DNA from: Kappaphycus alvarezii
Taxonomy: Eukaryota; Rhodophyta; Florideophyceae; Gigartinales; Solieriaceae
DNA: 64,000 nucleotides
Reading direction: 5' to 3'
NCBI GenBank assembly: GCA_002205965.3
Contig: NADL03000599.1
Coordinates: 3,100,001-3,164,000 of the forward strand
The notes under the pieces were generated by a model that ran no database searches, had not been told where the DNA came from, and saw only the letters and a program-made list of their open reading frames with translations. Below, one piece after another: positions 33,138 through 46,400 of the stretch. Both the position numbers and the translations under genes were made by a program. The stretch's first letter is position 1. Each line of letters opens with the position of its first letter.

Positions 33138-35870
33138 ATGAGTGACCAATCAGCTGTTAGGCATGGGATTCTACTCGGAGACTTTTCAAACTATGAAATG
33201 GTGAAAGAAATTTGGGAAACGAGCGATGAGGAGGGGACTAGTACTGACAAGGGTCATGATTACAATTCAAGTGCCGACGATACCGCAGAATCCTGTCATG
33301 AACCACTTGAAACCACCAGGCTTCGATCTGCTCCTACAAGAAAAATTCATGGAATGGGCGTACGAGAACAGAACGTGGGTCAACTTGGCTGTGAAGTTTG
33401 GAACAAAGCATTCTGTTATGAGGAAAGTGTTGCGCAACCTGGAGGCTGCGTATGAAGCATGGATAAGAGTCTTCCGGTACATTGATAAATATTCTGGGGT
33501 TGAGACTGTTTCCTATCTCTGCTGTCAATCTCATGCTATTCCCGGATTGCGTTATTACCGAGCGAACACCCCTTTCTTCAATGCGCCCTATATGTACGGT
33601 CTGCAAACAGTACGGCACGAAGCCCAACTTGGTTAAGTTTGATTAAGTTCCACTTCTTCCCGATTGGCACGATGGATGAGTAACGATATCACCCGTGAAA
33701 ATCTATTCAGCTACCCCCATGAAAACTGCTCTGCATATCAAGGAAGTGACGAAATCGACGGCTCAGGATTTTTAGGGACTACTTTGAGGGGTCATTGTAC
33801 CAGGATCTGATATCATTTCACGGTGGGGAAGATGAGTGCGGTTATAATTTTTTTATCGTCCCATCGACAAATGGATTCGAAGTTTATAACAAGGAACGAT
33901 ATGACTGCTGGCCGATAGCAGCATTGAATTTGAACCTCTGTCCGTCCAAGCGCTTCTTGATGAGAAATATTATTCCCTTCGGATTTGTTAGTGGATCAAA
34001 GCAGCCCATTGAATTGGAGTCATTTTTCATCCCTCTGGTAAGAAAGCTGCGAGGCATCAATGCAGATGGTGAAACGGCGATTCGGCTGTTTTCAGGAGTT
34101 AATCCTCTCATCAGGGTTCACGTGATGTGGGTAACAGCGGACTTGCAAGCGTATCCGAAGTTCTCTGGCCACCCAGGCCCTAGCGCCAAGAAGCCATGCC
34201 TCTTTTGCGATGTTCCCAGCTACTACTGCCGTGAATCAAGAAGGTTTTATCTTCCTTCCCGTATCAAGCCGGGTAACTCAGGAAGCAATCCGGATGGTAC
34301 AACTTTGGTTCAATTGTAAGAAGCCAGTGCTCCGCGAGACCGCGTGCCGTCTGAGACTCGAACTGTACTGCGCAAACTGGATCCTAGCTCAAATCTAAGT
34401 GAAACAGTGAAAAAGAAAATAAGGAAGGGTACAGGTATCAGAGGAAAAGCCCTGTTGCATTCGATTCTCTCTATTTTTCCATTTGACTCATTCCCTATAG
34501 ACACTATGCACTTGGGTTACAAAATTGCAAAAGATATGATGGATATTCTGAAGGGGGAAAACATGCATCTTTTGCGTGAAGAAGGTCATATAGAGGAGCA
34601 TTTTGTTCTCTCTCTGCGCATCTGGCGAATGATAGATTCTGAGCTGCGAACCCTTCGAGAAACCACACCCTACTGTGCATTTGGAGCGGCGTCTCGGGAC
34701 ACATCCGTCTACAAAAGATGGAAGGTCTCCGAGTATCGACAATTTGTACTCAACTACTGGCTGGTTCTCCTGGATGGACATCTGCCTCGGAGATATCTCT
34801 GTGGTTTAGTCAAGCTGACAAAAATCATGCACCTTTGGTCGCGTCCGTCACTTACTATGAATGTGTCGAGGAAATGGGGAAGCTTGCAGTCGATTTCTTC
34901 AATCACTTTGAGCGAGAATATTACCGGTACGATAGAAGAAGAGTTGGTCTTTGTAAGTTAAACAGGCCTATGTTGCTACACTGAAGACGAACGTCTTAAA
35001 GTGTGGTCCGCCTGTATGTTACAATCAATTTTGGGTAGAACGGTTTGTTGGCTACACAAAGTCAAGGCTTAATGCACGCACGAAGGCTGCGGAATCAATG
35101 ACACAAAACCCATTACTGATGGAAGCATACAAGTTATTCTACAACGAACCACTCACCGCAAACTCTTACGGTTTGGACTCCGACAATTTAAATACAATCG
35201 CGATTGATTCGGAGGACGGAAATTTGTACAGAAAGGTTTTGATGATGGGGCCGATGAAATGCCAAGAAATTTCTTCCCATAAGGACAGTGAGTTTAAATT
35301 ACGTGACCTGTTGCAATAATACATCAAATGTACTGTTGATTTGAGTGCCCAGGAATCTAAAGAGGCAGTCTCCGTCGAGCGGTCTGTGTCGTTTGGAAGT
35401 TCAAATATTGGGTGCGGTGATGGCTTCCAGATAATTGGCTCTGTGCTCCATGGCAGGAAGCGACAAACGCAATCCAGTGGAAACTGGTACATTGCAGTTG
35501 AGTACCCCGCAAGAGCACCATCAAGTTCATTACGGCCGCGTACTGATGTTTATGCACTACAGTCTTCGCTTGCGAGGCGAGACAATTACACGTGAACTGA
35601 TGCTCGCTGACTGGGCCTCGAAGCTGAAGATGACGGAACATTGCCAGGTGTATTCAGATTTAGCTTCCGGAAGAGTCTTTTCCAATCCAACTTTTAGAGA
35701 CGTGACTGCAATCATGAACTCTATTGGTATTATGGAGCACTCTGTTCCCGCCACTGGAAGTCAATCTACTACGGAAAGGCAAGAAAAATTTCTTTCTTGA
35801 CCCACAGAGAACGTTGAATAAACTTTTGCAAAGCGACCGACCGTCTCCAGACGGTGTGTTCCGCCATCTT
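33138..35870 (+). pseudogene. CACTA/EnSpm Tnp2-like transposase, frame interrupted
   Basis: The start region has DFSNYEMVKEIWETSDEEGT. Later segments contain SVMRKVLRNLEAAYEAW, NGFEVYNKERYDCWPIAALN, KRFLMRNIIPFGFVSGSKQP, CLFCDVPSYY, FPIDTMHLGYKIAKDMMDI, KRWKVSEYRQFVLNYWLVLL and NQFWVERFVGYTKSRLNART. The DCWPIAALNLN to RNIIPFGF stretch is characteristic of Tnp2-family transposases, which excise CACTA elements. Continuation segments to about 35800 include HYGRVLMFMHYSLRLRGE. Frames change near 33230, 33640, 34330, 34960 and 35330. Element ends (CACTA/TAGTG) were not located. Confidence 0.75.
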
Positions 35871-36640
35871 GGCTGTCTGTCGTAGGGAATCAAGAGAGTT
35901 CTTAGAGAGCGAGTTTGAAGGGTTGCGGGCTGCAGTTATTATGGACGCGCAGAAGAGATATTCATAGCGTCGACTGGACCCAAATGTTTCCCCATCAGTG
36001 CAAGCCTTTCCGTAATTACTTGGTTCGGTGAGATCCTTTGGCCTTCAATAACAACTACGGAATACTTGGGAATAGTGACATATCATCTAGACGATTCATG
36101 CTCGATAATCGCCACAATCCGAAGATGCGTTGCAAGAGTCGAGCTCACAATTCGATTTCGATCAGTAACTTCTCAATAACTGCAGGTGCGAAGAAGTTCG
36201 GAGTATGTTCTGTCCGCCGGTTTCGAATTTTACCTTTTTGAAGTTGTTTGCATATCTTGGTTCGGTAAATACAGCTAGGGAAGAAGAAGTGAAAAAAAAT
36301 CGCTTGCAGTATTCCCGAAATATCCACAGTGTTGACACAGGAGCTGAAATTCGATTAGTGTAGAGATACCAATAAGATTTATGTGTCGTTGTCCACCTGA
36401 CGTAAAACCATTGGTGGAAGGCGCTCAATGGTATAACGACAACTGCAATAAATATTGGTGTTTGAATACCCCCAAATATGTCCAAACTTCTGTATTTGGA
36501 GCACTTCCGGGGAGCTTATGGACTACTAATCAGGTTTATGGAGCTCAAAAGGTGCTAAGTTGGATGCTTGGCCCGTACTCCAGTCGCACTCCAATTTAAA
36601 TTCCAAAATTGCTCCGTAAAGTGCTCCTTTTACAGGTCAA
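35871..36640. other. Intergenic, nothing recognised
   Basis: Only short unsupported open frames are present between the Tnp2-like gene and the next retroelement remnant. Confidence 0.5.
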
Positions 36641-36649
36641 ATATTTACT

Positions 36650-38620
36650 AGGGCCCCTAACTCATCCGATCCTTCGTCTTCGGAGGGTGCGGCTGAGGAC
36701 GACGAAGTGAAGTCCTCACTATCCGCTTTCCCTTCTTCTTTCAAAAGATCTTCAGCCGTTAAACGGGAGAACTCGGGAATCCAGTCGAGCACAGCGACCT
36801 TGGACTAGTGCTTGAGGGTGGCTATTTTGTACCATAGTCCAGAGTGGCCATCAAGGCTTCCATCGTCGGGTCGCTATTGAGAACGTCGAGTCCAAGCAAA
36901 CAAGGAGACCTCCGAAGGACATAGGGTTCTTTGCAAGATTTCATTCACCTGGCACTTTACGCCGTAGCGACAGTGATCGTGCGGTTGACGACCTCGGGCT
37001 CTACCGATAGTTTTTCTGCGAATTCAGCGGAGATAATATCCGGCATTGCCCCAGTATCGCGTAATATTTGCGCCTTAGTTCCGTACACGCTAACCTCCAC
37101 AACATTTAGAAAGCGCTTGATGCCCTACGCCTTCTCATTAACGGCGCCTAAGATTCCTCCACTGAATAGTTCCTTAAGGGCTCCTTGCGCCGGCATAGCG
37201 TCACCACGCGGGAGCTGGCCAAATAAAAGGCCGAAAGTAGCATTCGCCAGATCATTGAGTACATCGTACTTAGGGACAAACTCGGAGATGTCTCGAACTT
37301 CGACACCTTTTCCGTCCATTTCCTTGGCTCCCTTCGACTTGGTCTTCTTTCTTGTTGACTTTTTGTGTCCATGGGAAACTTTCTTCTTTCGAAATACAAC
37401 GGCTTGCCGGGGAGCCACTAATCCTCGGTGATTAGACGACCCGGCCGATCGAGGGTTTCGCCTCGATCGGGGCTCCCTGTACCTCACGAGCCAATTTACG
37501 GAAGGTTTCCCCGTCAGAGTTACGTTTGACTGCGAGGACCACTGTGGTGCCCGAACCAATCACAACGGAGACGGTCTCGTTGTCTTCTCTATATTCCGAC
37601 TACTCCTCATAGGATTTCTCTATTGCCACAGAAACTCTACCTCCGGTCGGTTCCTTTTTAGCGCGATTCCAGCAAGTAGCTTCCGAGTACCCTTTCTTAC
37701 CGTACTTGGAGCACCTATTGTCGCGATGGGGATTGTCGGGGCAGCGGTTAGCTGCATGCCCTTTCTTGTGATAAAATGAACGGACTCTATAACGGCCAGC
37801 CAGGGGGCCCTTGAGACCCCAGAGGATGCTCCTTTCATCGAGTCCAGCTGCCTTAGCTGCTTTTTGATAATTAGGGAGAGATATTCGAAGGCGGTGACGA
37901 GACTGTAGACCTTTCTTTCAACTTACAGTATCTCGAGAATCGGTACGAACAAGCAACCTTGGTGCCTTTTTTTCGATAGGGACGACCGGACTGTCTAGCC
38001 CTGTCTCCTTCTTTTCATGTATTAAGCTTGAGCCGATACCCGAGCTGGGACTGGCTATCAATAAAGATTCAACAGACTTATGCACGGACTGAAGTACCTT
38101 CTTTTCTTCGCCAAAATCAGTAATAATCGACTTCATCGCCAGATAGTCCTTAGGATTGCGATAAATAATATAAGGGACCAGATCCGAGTGGATCATTGCG
38201 GCTTTACGGAGAAGCCCAAACTTGGCTTCCTCGTTGAACTTAGCCGTAGCGAAGAGAGAATCCACTTTCGGAATCGATTCTATTAGACGGTTAAGATCGA
38301 GCTTAGCGTCCATCGCACGGCGAATCACCCCGTGCGGCTCATTCTGGTCTCCAAACTTATCCCATAGTGCCGCTTTAAGAATGTAATAGTTCTTTCCATC
38401 CAGCAAGAGATCAACGGTATCATACGTGAAAGTCTGGAAAGAAGTCGAGTGCTTCGCCGTCAAGGTACGATAGAAGTTCAAGTGACTTCCCCTCTTCGGG
38501 CTTACCGCGCATCGCGACGTGTTCAAAGAAGAAAAAGAATTTTCTCACGTCGGAGTGCCCACCGAATAGGTGGGTCGATGTGGTCGCAGACGCATCTCCA
38601 CACTTCGACAGAAGTACCAT
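36650..38620 (-). pseudogene. Gag-protease remnant of a second LTR retrotransposon family
   Basis: The ATG at 38620 begins a gag with FGGHSDVRKFFFFFEHVAM and LELLSYLDGEALDFF, continuing after a frame change with KNYYILKAALWDKFGD and LDLNRLIESIPKVD. Two degenerate CCHC-like knuckles lie near 37690-37790 (YHKKGHAANRC and CSKYGKKGYSEATC). Next comes RDISEFVPKYDVLNDLANA and a retropepsin-like KAQILRDTGAMPDIISAEF (about 37010-37070). No RT follows. Sequence and knuckles differ from the chromovirus, so this is another family. Stops at about 37125 and in the tail indicate decay. Confidence 0.65.
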
Positions 38621-39708
38621 GTTGAGGGCGCGACGGGGGTAGGTTGGCCTGTCGTGCGCGGGTGGGTGAGGGTTCGATAGGGGTGGAGAGCCGATTAGGG
38701 GAGAGAGGCGGATGGAAAGGAGGGAAGTTTGTTGGAGAGGGACGAGATGCTTTTTTTGGTTGCTAGGGTACCGTAACTCCTAGATACTAGTTCGTCGCCC
38801 CTCGTAGATATTAAATATTCTAAAATACCCTATAGCACAGTTTACCACTTCATTTCCTCAGAAACTTCTAGAAGCCATATGTATGGCTTGAGGGTTCCAG
38901 GGGAGGACACAGTACAGTGCGAGGTGCGTCCGAGCACAGTCCTTGTACATTCACTTCTTCCCCCTTAACCTTGCCACCCCGCTTGTACCCATGGATCCCA
39001 CGACTCGCGCACGATTCCACCGACCATTGGTCGACCATTCGGTACTGTACCACTAATACAGCACCACCATTTCACGCTACAGCAAGTACCACGCCATACC
39101 CGACACACGGACTGCTGTTATTTGGAAACAAGCCCTGCTGCCACTGCAAGGAAACTGTATTCGTCCTAGACACTGTCAGCATACTGTAATAAGGCGACCG
39201 AGGACCGGGCCCAAAGGACCCGCAAGGGACCGTGACCCACCCTGTTCGGTGCCAATTTTGGGCCAACCGCGGCACTTCCGGACTTTGGTACTGCCCACTA
39301 GGGGGTAAGACGACGAAGCTGACCGCACTTCGGGATCTCTTATCTCGCGACGACAGATGCCGATTTCGGTTTGGTTTTCGTATCGATGGAGAGGGGCTGT
39401 GTTTGTGAACAAATGGTAGCGAAAGGAATGGCCGAGAGAGACTCCGAGGATCGGTACAAGCGATTTTGAACTCCGGGTTTCGGTCCAGCACTGTACAGTA
39501 TGGGTAGAGAAGCTCTCATTTATTACAAAGCTACAATACTCGACCGTTACTCGGAGTGACTGCGCTTTCGGGAGAAATCCCCCGCCGTGCTGTCGACTGC
39601 GCCGGATGGATCGAAGTCTAAATTGCCAAGCGCTCCAATCTAGACGGTGTGTAAGGCAAGAGCAGCCTCGCGAACTGTCTCCCACTGACGTTCCCGGCCG
39701 TGCTGAGT
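38621..39708. other. Intergenic, nothing recognised
   Basis: Contains GC-rich sequence and single TACTGTAC motifs (about 39040 and 39490). No LTR of the neighbouring gag remnant could be delimited. Confidence 0.4.
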
Positions 39709-41118
39709 CTAAAGGACACCCCGCAAGTCGGTTAACGCAGCCGCGAAGTTTGGATACCGCGGTCGGTGTAGCGCGTCGCAGGTCGTTTGCAGTAGCTCGT
39801 AAGCCACCTGCGCTCTTGACGGAAGTCGGTCGTCGCTCGAAACCAACTCGAGGTCCTCTTCCTTCTTGAGGCTACCCCGAAGAACGGAGATGTCGACCTC
39901 AGACCCCGTCTTGTCGTACAACCCGACAAACTCGACTCCATCCGAGTCATCGGAAGTGTATCCGAAGAGTTCGAGCGTCACGCCTGAAGACCTATCGGGA
40001 ACGGACTTCGGATTGGGCTTGGAGATCCCTGCGCCTACAGTGAGGGCAGCCGTGGTGCTCGGAACATCGACGGACTGGGAGCGGAGACCGGTCGAGTAAG
40101 TCGGTTGCATCGCAGTACGCATCGTCCCGGGAGCCGCTACCGGTGGAGACTCATTTTCCTCTTCCGGGACACATGCCGTAGGCTCATTTATGGCGGTCGG
40201 ATTGATCTGCCCCCATTCCTGGCCGCATTCGTGAGCTCGCAGCCAGGTCGGCACTTGACCGAATTCCGGTATGTTCGGAACAGGAACTGCACAACGGGAA
40301 CGCCAGTCGTACCAAACGAACACCCCTCCCTTGCGCCCACGCATGCGCGTCCAACCGACACTCGGGTTACCCATGAGGCTCAAGACGGCCTTCGCATCCT
40401 CGGTTTGGAATGAGGTTTTGGAGAAGATGACTGTACTCCGACGCGACGGATAAGTGACAACAGTCCTCCCGAAATCCGGATAACGCGCCCCCTCGGTTCT
40501 TGACTCCCGCCGATGCTGTTCAAACACCCGTACTGGAACCTCGGATCATTTCTGCGCAAGTAGAACTCGTAACCGTCGCGCGCACCGAGAAGTAACGCGA
40601 CCAACGCAAGCCGCAAACTCGGAGACCAAGATACCCTCAATGATCGCCTTGAAAGGGGTACAGTCCACATCTGGCATGAACTCGCTTCTGTAATACGCCA
40701 AGATCGGAGGCGTCGGTATGCAGAGGTGCATGAGGCATTTGATGTCAGTCCAATAGTCTGGAATCGGTGGATAGAAGCTAGACCGAAGACGGTCGGGGTC
40801 CGCAAAGAACTTGACGCAGTGCTACATGAAAAAGACAGTGCCCTCCTGGCGCACCCGAGCTTCGGTAGCCATGTTCTTCCCGCATCGCTGCGACCGGTAT
40901 TTGAAGAAGAAGATCTCCAAGTCGAAAGGCTCCGGTAGCACGACCAAACCGATTCTCGGATAAATACATGCCGACGACTCACCCCGACGCTGCGTGTCTC
41001 CCGCATGTCTCGGATCAAGCGTGTAAACCCGAGCTGGTAGCCCGACTCCTCGGTGCACCGCTCGAACGGTAGGTCGCAGTCGCCCATCCAATGTAGACGG
41101 CAGGGAGCATGAACCCAA
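39709..41118 (-). pseudogene. Degenerate gene of unknown function
   Basis: Protein-like segments in successive frames are WMGDCDLPFERCTEESGYQL, LPEPFDLEIFFFKYRSQRCG, YPPIPDYWTDIKCLMHLCIP, CTPFKAIIEGILVSEFAACV and, in the longest frame (40527-39709), VGWTRMRGRKGGVFVWYDW followed by an acidic, Ser-rich C-terminal part. I know no family for this. Frame changes occur roughly every 200-300 bp. It may be a host gene with errors or part of a retroelement; the nearby gag remnant has the same direction. Confidence 0.35.
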
Positions 41119-43318
41119 CGATGGTTCCAGTAGTACTATCTTTCCGCCGTGACGAAAGGTGGATTCCGATTTCGGAGGGCACTCACAGAATGGCGGGCGA
41201 GCTGACCGTAACGACGGGCATCAAGGAAGGATCCGAAGAGATGGAGGTAATCATCAATCGACATCGGTACTTGGTCACTTCTAAACAACGCCTACCCACG
41301 GTCACAATAAGCGCGGTGGTCCAACTCGTCACCGACGTTACAAATGCGCATCTGCGGTTCATACACGCGCCGCTTACTCCCTAGCTGCATTCGTTCCGAA
41401 CCACCTCCACGGGCGACGACTTCTTCTATTTCGTAACTCGGGTTGCGCATGTCGCGGACACCCGCGCCGCTACGTCAATGGAGACTGTTTCCGAGGAATC
41501 GGGACGCCGATGTGGGGATGACCGTAGAGAACGGTCATAGCCGCGAAGGGTGTTGCGTCACCGATTGGCGGTTGACGAGAGTACAAGGGAACAGGGATGG
41601 ATGTGGTAGTGGCTTGCAAATGCGGTACCGCGGTCGGTGGGTGTTGGCTGCTGTCTGGAGAGTTTACCGGTCGCCGGTTATTCGAATCCCCACAGTCGGG
41701 TTGCATGGTTTGGTTCATAGGGGTGGTTGAACGAAAAGGTTGTTGACGCAAAAAGTCCGAAACAAGGGGACGTGTTCCAATCCAAGGAGGGGGAGATTGT
41801 GGTATTATTGCGTAAATGGCAGAGTGTGATGACTTATCTCGGTTATGGGATTGGGATTTAGCTAGGTGTAATACGGATTTCCGGTAATAACTAACTAGTG
41901 CAGTTGACAGTGTAATTTAGCTAACTGTAATTGTGTAGATATTTATTAGCTTACTGTGTTGAATGCGCATTACAGTATTGCCGAATTTAGCCGAGAATTA
42001 GCCTTTTTCGAGTGAAGTAGTCAATCGGTACAGTGACTACAAAAGTTTGAATTTGGCGCACTGCGCTTTATAAACCCGGCGACACGAAATACGGAAGGGG
42101 TTTCGCTCACGACGAAAACAACCCGACAGGGGGAACGCACGTACCCATTCTACTTTGCCGCCCAAATCCTCTATACCTTACAGCCTCCTTAACCTCTCAT
42201 CTCCTTTGCGCACGAACCGCGCAACCGCATACTGAAGATAATTATCTGGGGACCAAAACCGCGGGATCGGCCTGTATATAAGGCAGTAGCCGACCCCACT
42301 TGCCAAAAGTAAAGGTAAGGCACTTTTACCTGTGAATTATTCCTTAACGGTGAACTGTCTTCGGTTAACCATCATTCATGCAGAGGTTTCCCTCTCTTCG
42401 CTCCCGTTTTCGGTCGTTCCCACTGTTTACCGCTCGGTCGCGCGACTAAACGGATTCCTCTTCACCCTGGGTTGTGCTGCCCTTCCTTTTCTTCTGCATT
42501 CCCTCTGTTGAGCCCTGTCATACGTCGGTATTTAGGGTTAACGAACCTGCGCAACCGGCGCTTTCAGTGATCTCTCTACCAATTACTGCGAGCGGGGTTT
42601 TATCGCACAGGGACGGCGCCGAAGGCGGCCGCATCCGAATGTAGAAATATCAGTGAGCATAGCTGCGGAAGACAAGACGGAGCTGGTCAAGCAAGCTACA
42701 CGCGGAATGAAAGAATTGGAGACCACAATCGCTGCAGCCTGGGTGGCCATTGCTGCGTTCAAGAGCTAGCCAGGGCATTGGAAAATCGACTGGAAAACGC
42801 AATCGCGCTACAGCCGCCGTCATAGTCCTCGCCACCGTCCTTGCCTCAGCCGCTGTGTCAACCACTGCAGAAGCGACGCCACATCTACGCGGACGAAGTC
42901 GCCTTTGAGAACCCCCTGATCCGCCGGGAACCTTGGCCGCCGAAGTAGCCGCTCAAGGCGCCGTCATTGCAAAAGCCGCATTCAACGCCGCTACCACCAC
43001 TGTCGCCCGACTCGTCGCAGAAGGTCGAAAGGTGATCTCAAGGCACGTGTTAGGGTGGGTGATTTTAGCCGTAGTTTCGTCATTCCAAATGTTTGTACTG
43101 TATGTTTTGTATTTCATATTCAAATATTTATCTTTTTGACCTCTACCGAAAAGTAGCGGATATGTTTTATGCCCCTAAGACCAGCTAGGAGGTCTATATA
43201 AACGCCTGTACTCCCGGGCCCTGGACCATAGAAGGACATAAAATTTTGCAAATACAACTTGTTCAAACGCTTGGGGCTAACTTTTGGAAATAGCCCCAAT
43301 GGTCTGTACAGATTTAAT
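41119..43318. other. Intergenic with TATA-like sites, no recognised gene
   Basis: TATA-like sequences occur at about 42067-42074, 42275-42281 (TATATAA) and 43195-43202 (TATATAAA). An Ala-rich frame at 42640-43139 has fragments such as KTELVKQATRGMKELETTI and ENRLENAIALQPPS in different frames, so it may be a broken gag-like ORF. An LTR could not be delimited. Confidence 0.35.
43195..43202 (+). promoter_or_regulatory. TATA-box-like TATATAAA
   Basis: The sequence GGTCTATATAAACGCC has the shape of a Pol II core promoter and precedes the TACTG satellite. No gene with recognised function follows, so use is uncertain. Confidence 0.35.
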
Positions 43319-43489
43319 GTACTGTACTTTGAGGTACTGTACAGTACAGTACTGTACTCCCAACTTTGTTCCAGTTCTGACTGTACTGTATTATACTGTA
43401 CTGTATTATACTGTACTGTATTATACTGTACTGTACTGTACTGTACTGTACTGTACTCTACTATACTGTACGGTACTTTTTACTGTACC
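43319..43489. repeat. TACTG satellite with a 15-bp higher-order unit
   Basis: The core is (TACTG)n. At 43381-43440 it is organised as three copies of a 15-base unit of two TACTG pentamers followed by TATTA. The left block (43319-43359) changes strand, reading GTACTGTACAGTACAGTAC, and can fold back. Confidence 0.9.
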
Positions 43490-46400
43490 ACAGACGATTG
43501 TGTAGTATGTGCGGTGTCAGCGAGGGGGAGCGAAAAAAGGCAGTCTCAGTGGACAGGTACAGAAGCGCCCTGGGATGCCTTAGCAGTCCCGTATTTGATT
43601 ATTGTAATAGGATGAGTCACCTAAAACGTCGATTTAGAGCGCCAGAATCATCAAAACCTGCCCTCTCTCACAGGTCCCGATCGGGTAGTGAGGATTGCCT
43701 TCTATAGCCGTTCGATAGCCATAAAATGGTAGATACAGGAGACGATAGCCATTGTATCGTCAGGCACAAAACACAGTAGTACTGCTACTTGGCAATCTAG
43801 GGTTTAAATTATTTCATCTGCCAAGTCACTGTAGTCGTGGCCCATGATTGACCATGACCGTTCGTACAGTATCAACTGTGCAACAGATTAGTACATTCCA
43901 GAACACTGGACTAAGTACTGTACAGTAAAGTAAAGTAGTGCACAGTAAAATCCTAATACTGTGCTGTACTGCAATGTTTTGTACAATTAATGTGCAAAAT
44001 TCAGCATAGAGCCCAGTTCTAACTACTTTTTGTCAGCCCGGAGATAGAATTTCCAACCAATAGCAAGCCCTTAGACCATACTCCTCTGTTCACTTCAAAT
44101 AGCCTCAACTAAGAAAAGGAAAAAACCTGGGACGAAAAAAAAACTGGGATTGGCAGGAAACAGAAACAACCCTTAAAAAAGCACAAGCCATCAAGGTTTG
44201 TATATATAGAGGACTTGGTCAAAAATTGCTCACGCTTGACTTTCATCCCAAGGAAAAAAACTGGTTCGACTGAAAAATCTCGCCCATTTAAGCGATTGAA
44301 AGCAATGCCTGAGAATGAGGGGATAACTGGATCAGAAACCGCTGCAATGATCAAAAATGGATATTTCTTTTGGGGATATTGGAAGCAAAAAATTTCGAGC
44401 CTGCAGCAAAAAGCTGAAGGGCGCCATGCGCTTCGGAAAAGATATGTTTCTTTTCTTTTTGGGTTTCCTCTTTATGATATTGACTACAATTTCCTGCTCT
44501 ACATTCACAAATTATTTCTACCACTCGGGGTAGAGGAAAAGGGGGAGGATGGGGTTTTTGGATGATTATGAAGGCGAAGAGAGGTGTTGTTCAGTGACAG
44601 ATGGTGTAATCGGAGGGGGCTAGATTTTTTGCCCAATCAACGAGTTTTCTATACGGTACATGGATGAGGCCGGTATGAAAAGGTTATCAGTTGCAGTTGT
44701 GTTGCCTATAGGTGTCTTCTCGAAAGACTACCAATTATGGGTGGCGCCGGAGGCGATATGGTTGAAATCAAGGCTGCGTGGTCCGCAGAGCTTTTGAGCC
44801 TTAAGCTTCTTCACAAGGCCTTGGACATATTTGAATACCCTGCTTTGCGCCGTGTCACGGACGCGAAAGGCTTTGGGCTCGATATGAAGTTTCAAGAGCA
44901 CCGCGGACGGGTACACGAAATACTCATGTCTACTGGTAGATTTAAGCTACCATTTAGGTATTATGACTTTTTAGAAGATCGGTGCTATTTATTTTGGGCC
45001 AGTAGTTCGACACGCACAGTGTACATTCGGTTAGGTGCGATTGAGGACCAGTCATATGCCGCCCAGAATCGTACTGTCCTTCTAGCCCAGTAAACTTGTT
45101 CCTTAACCCGTAATGAAAGGTAAGTTGATTTCCGTTGAATGTATATTCATATGTAGGATTTTAACATTTTTGCTAAAATCCTGATACTACATTTTGTCTG
45201 ATTACAATTGAAGAAATTCATTGTAATGTTTCATACCACACCAGGCATTTCCCGCAACTTTCAATCAAAATAGCAGAAAAGAAAACCATTAAATTTAATA
45301 GCAGTTACAGCTTATGTGAAAAGATTCTTTAACACTTTACAAATCAGCGCCCACAGCAAAGGCCCGGGAAACACAACCAAGCCTGATTTTACACGAAAGA
45401 TGCATAAAGTTTCAAAATCAAGGAAAAATACATGAAAACCTATTTAAAGCACACTTTTTTCTCTTCCGATGCAAAAAAAAAACTAAAAAGACGTCACGGG
45501 GAAACAAATCGTCAGAACTGAAGCGAAGAAAAATTCATGTTTTCAAGGAGGAAAGCCTGAGTGTTTTGGCACTCGCCAAAAGAGGTAAACAAGAGCATAA
45601 GTGCAACAACCATAATTCCAATCGCCCGAAACGCACGGAAAGCGAGCTTTTCGGGGCAGGAATCGGGGGCCTATGGACATTTTCAGTACTGGTAGAGAGG
45701 AGGTTGGCACGAGCGGCAGGTAGTGGGGATATAACTGCAAGGAAGATCCGTGACACTCTTTTCCTCTATTTTTTGTTTTGTGATATTCAAGATAATAAGG
45801 GGCGCTCTCTTTCTCAATGAAAGCTAAAAGGTAGCCCAAATGGAATAAGTACAATTAAACTTGTCCTAGAACATAGAAAAATCGAGAATGTCATGTTCTC
45901 TGACGACAAATTGTTCAAATTAGTTAGGGTGGACGGCATGTGTAGTTTTAAGCACGATATCGAGCACGATACAGAGCTCCACCCTCATCTCTAGCATGTA
46001 GAAAACAAATACTATTCGCTGGGCTGCATTCACTCGAGATTCTTGTGGGAGTTTCAGGTCTTGACTGGAAGACAAATTTCTGACATCTAAATAATAGATT
46101 AATGTTAGAAACAATGATCCCAAAGAAGGATGAAGTGCTGCCTACCAAATGAATCTTTCAAAAAAGAATTTCTCCGATACATGTGAACGAGGAATCTGTA
46201 TACTGGTTAATGAGTAAGCTATTACACTAAAGAAATGACTCGACCACTCTACGGATCTTAATAAAATGAAGAACCTTTGAAGCGTTTCAGTGAGGAATTT
46301 TTTATGCCGAAAGGAGGCGGATCAAATCTTTTAAGAATATTAAGGCTTTTGTTTTGAGTATTTAGAGCGAGTTTTCCTCGGAATGGCGAAAACAATTCTT

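Noticed and set aside
41810..43260. An LTR containing the TATA boxes at 42275 or 43195
   Set aside because: No second copy, no TG-CA ends and no flanking duplication could be found in the window.
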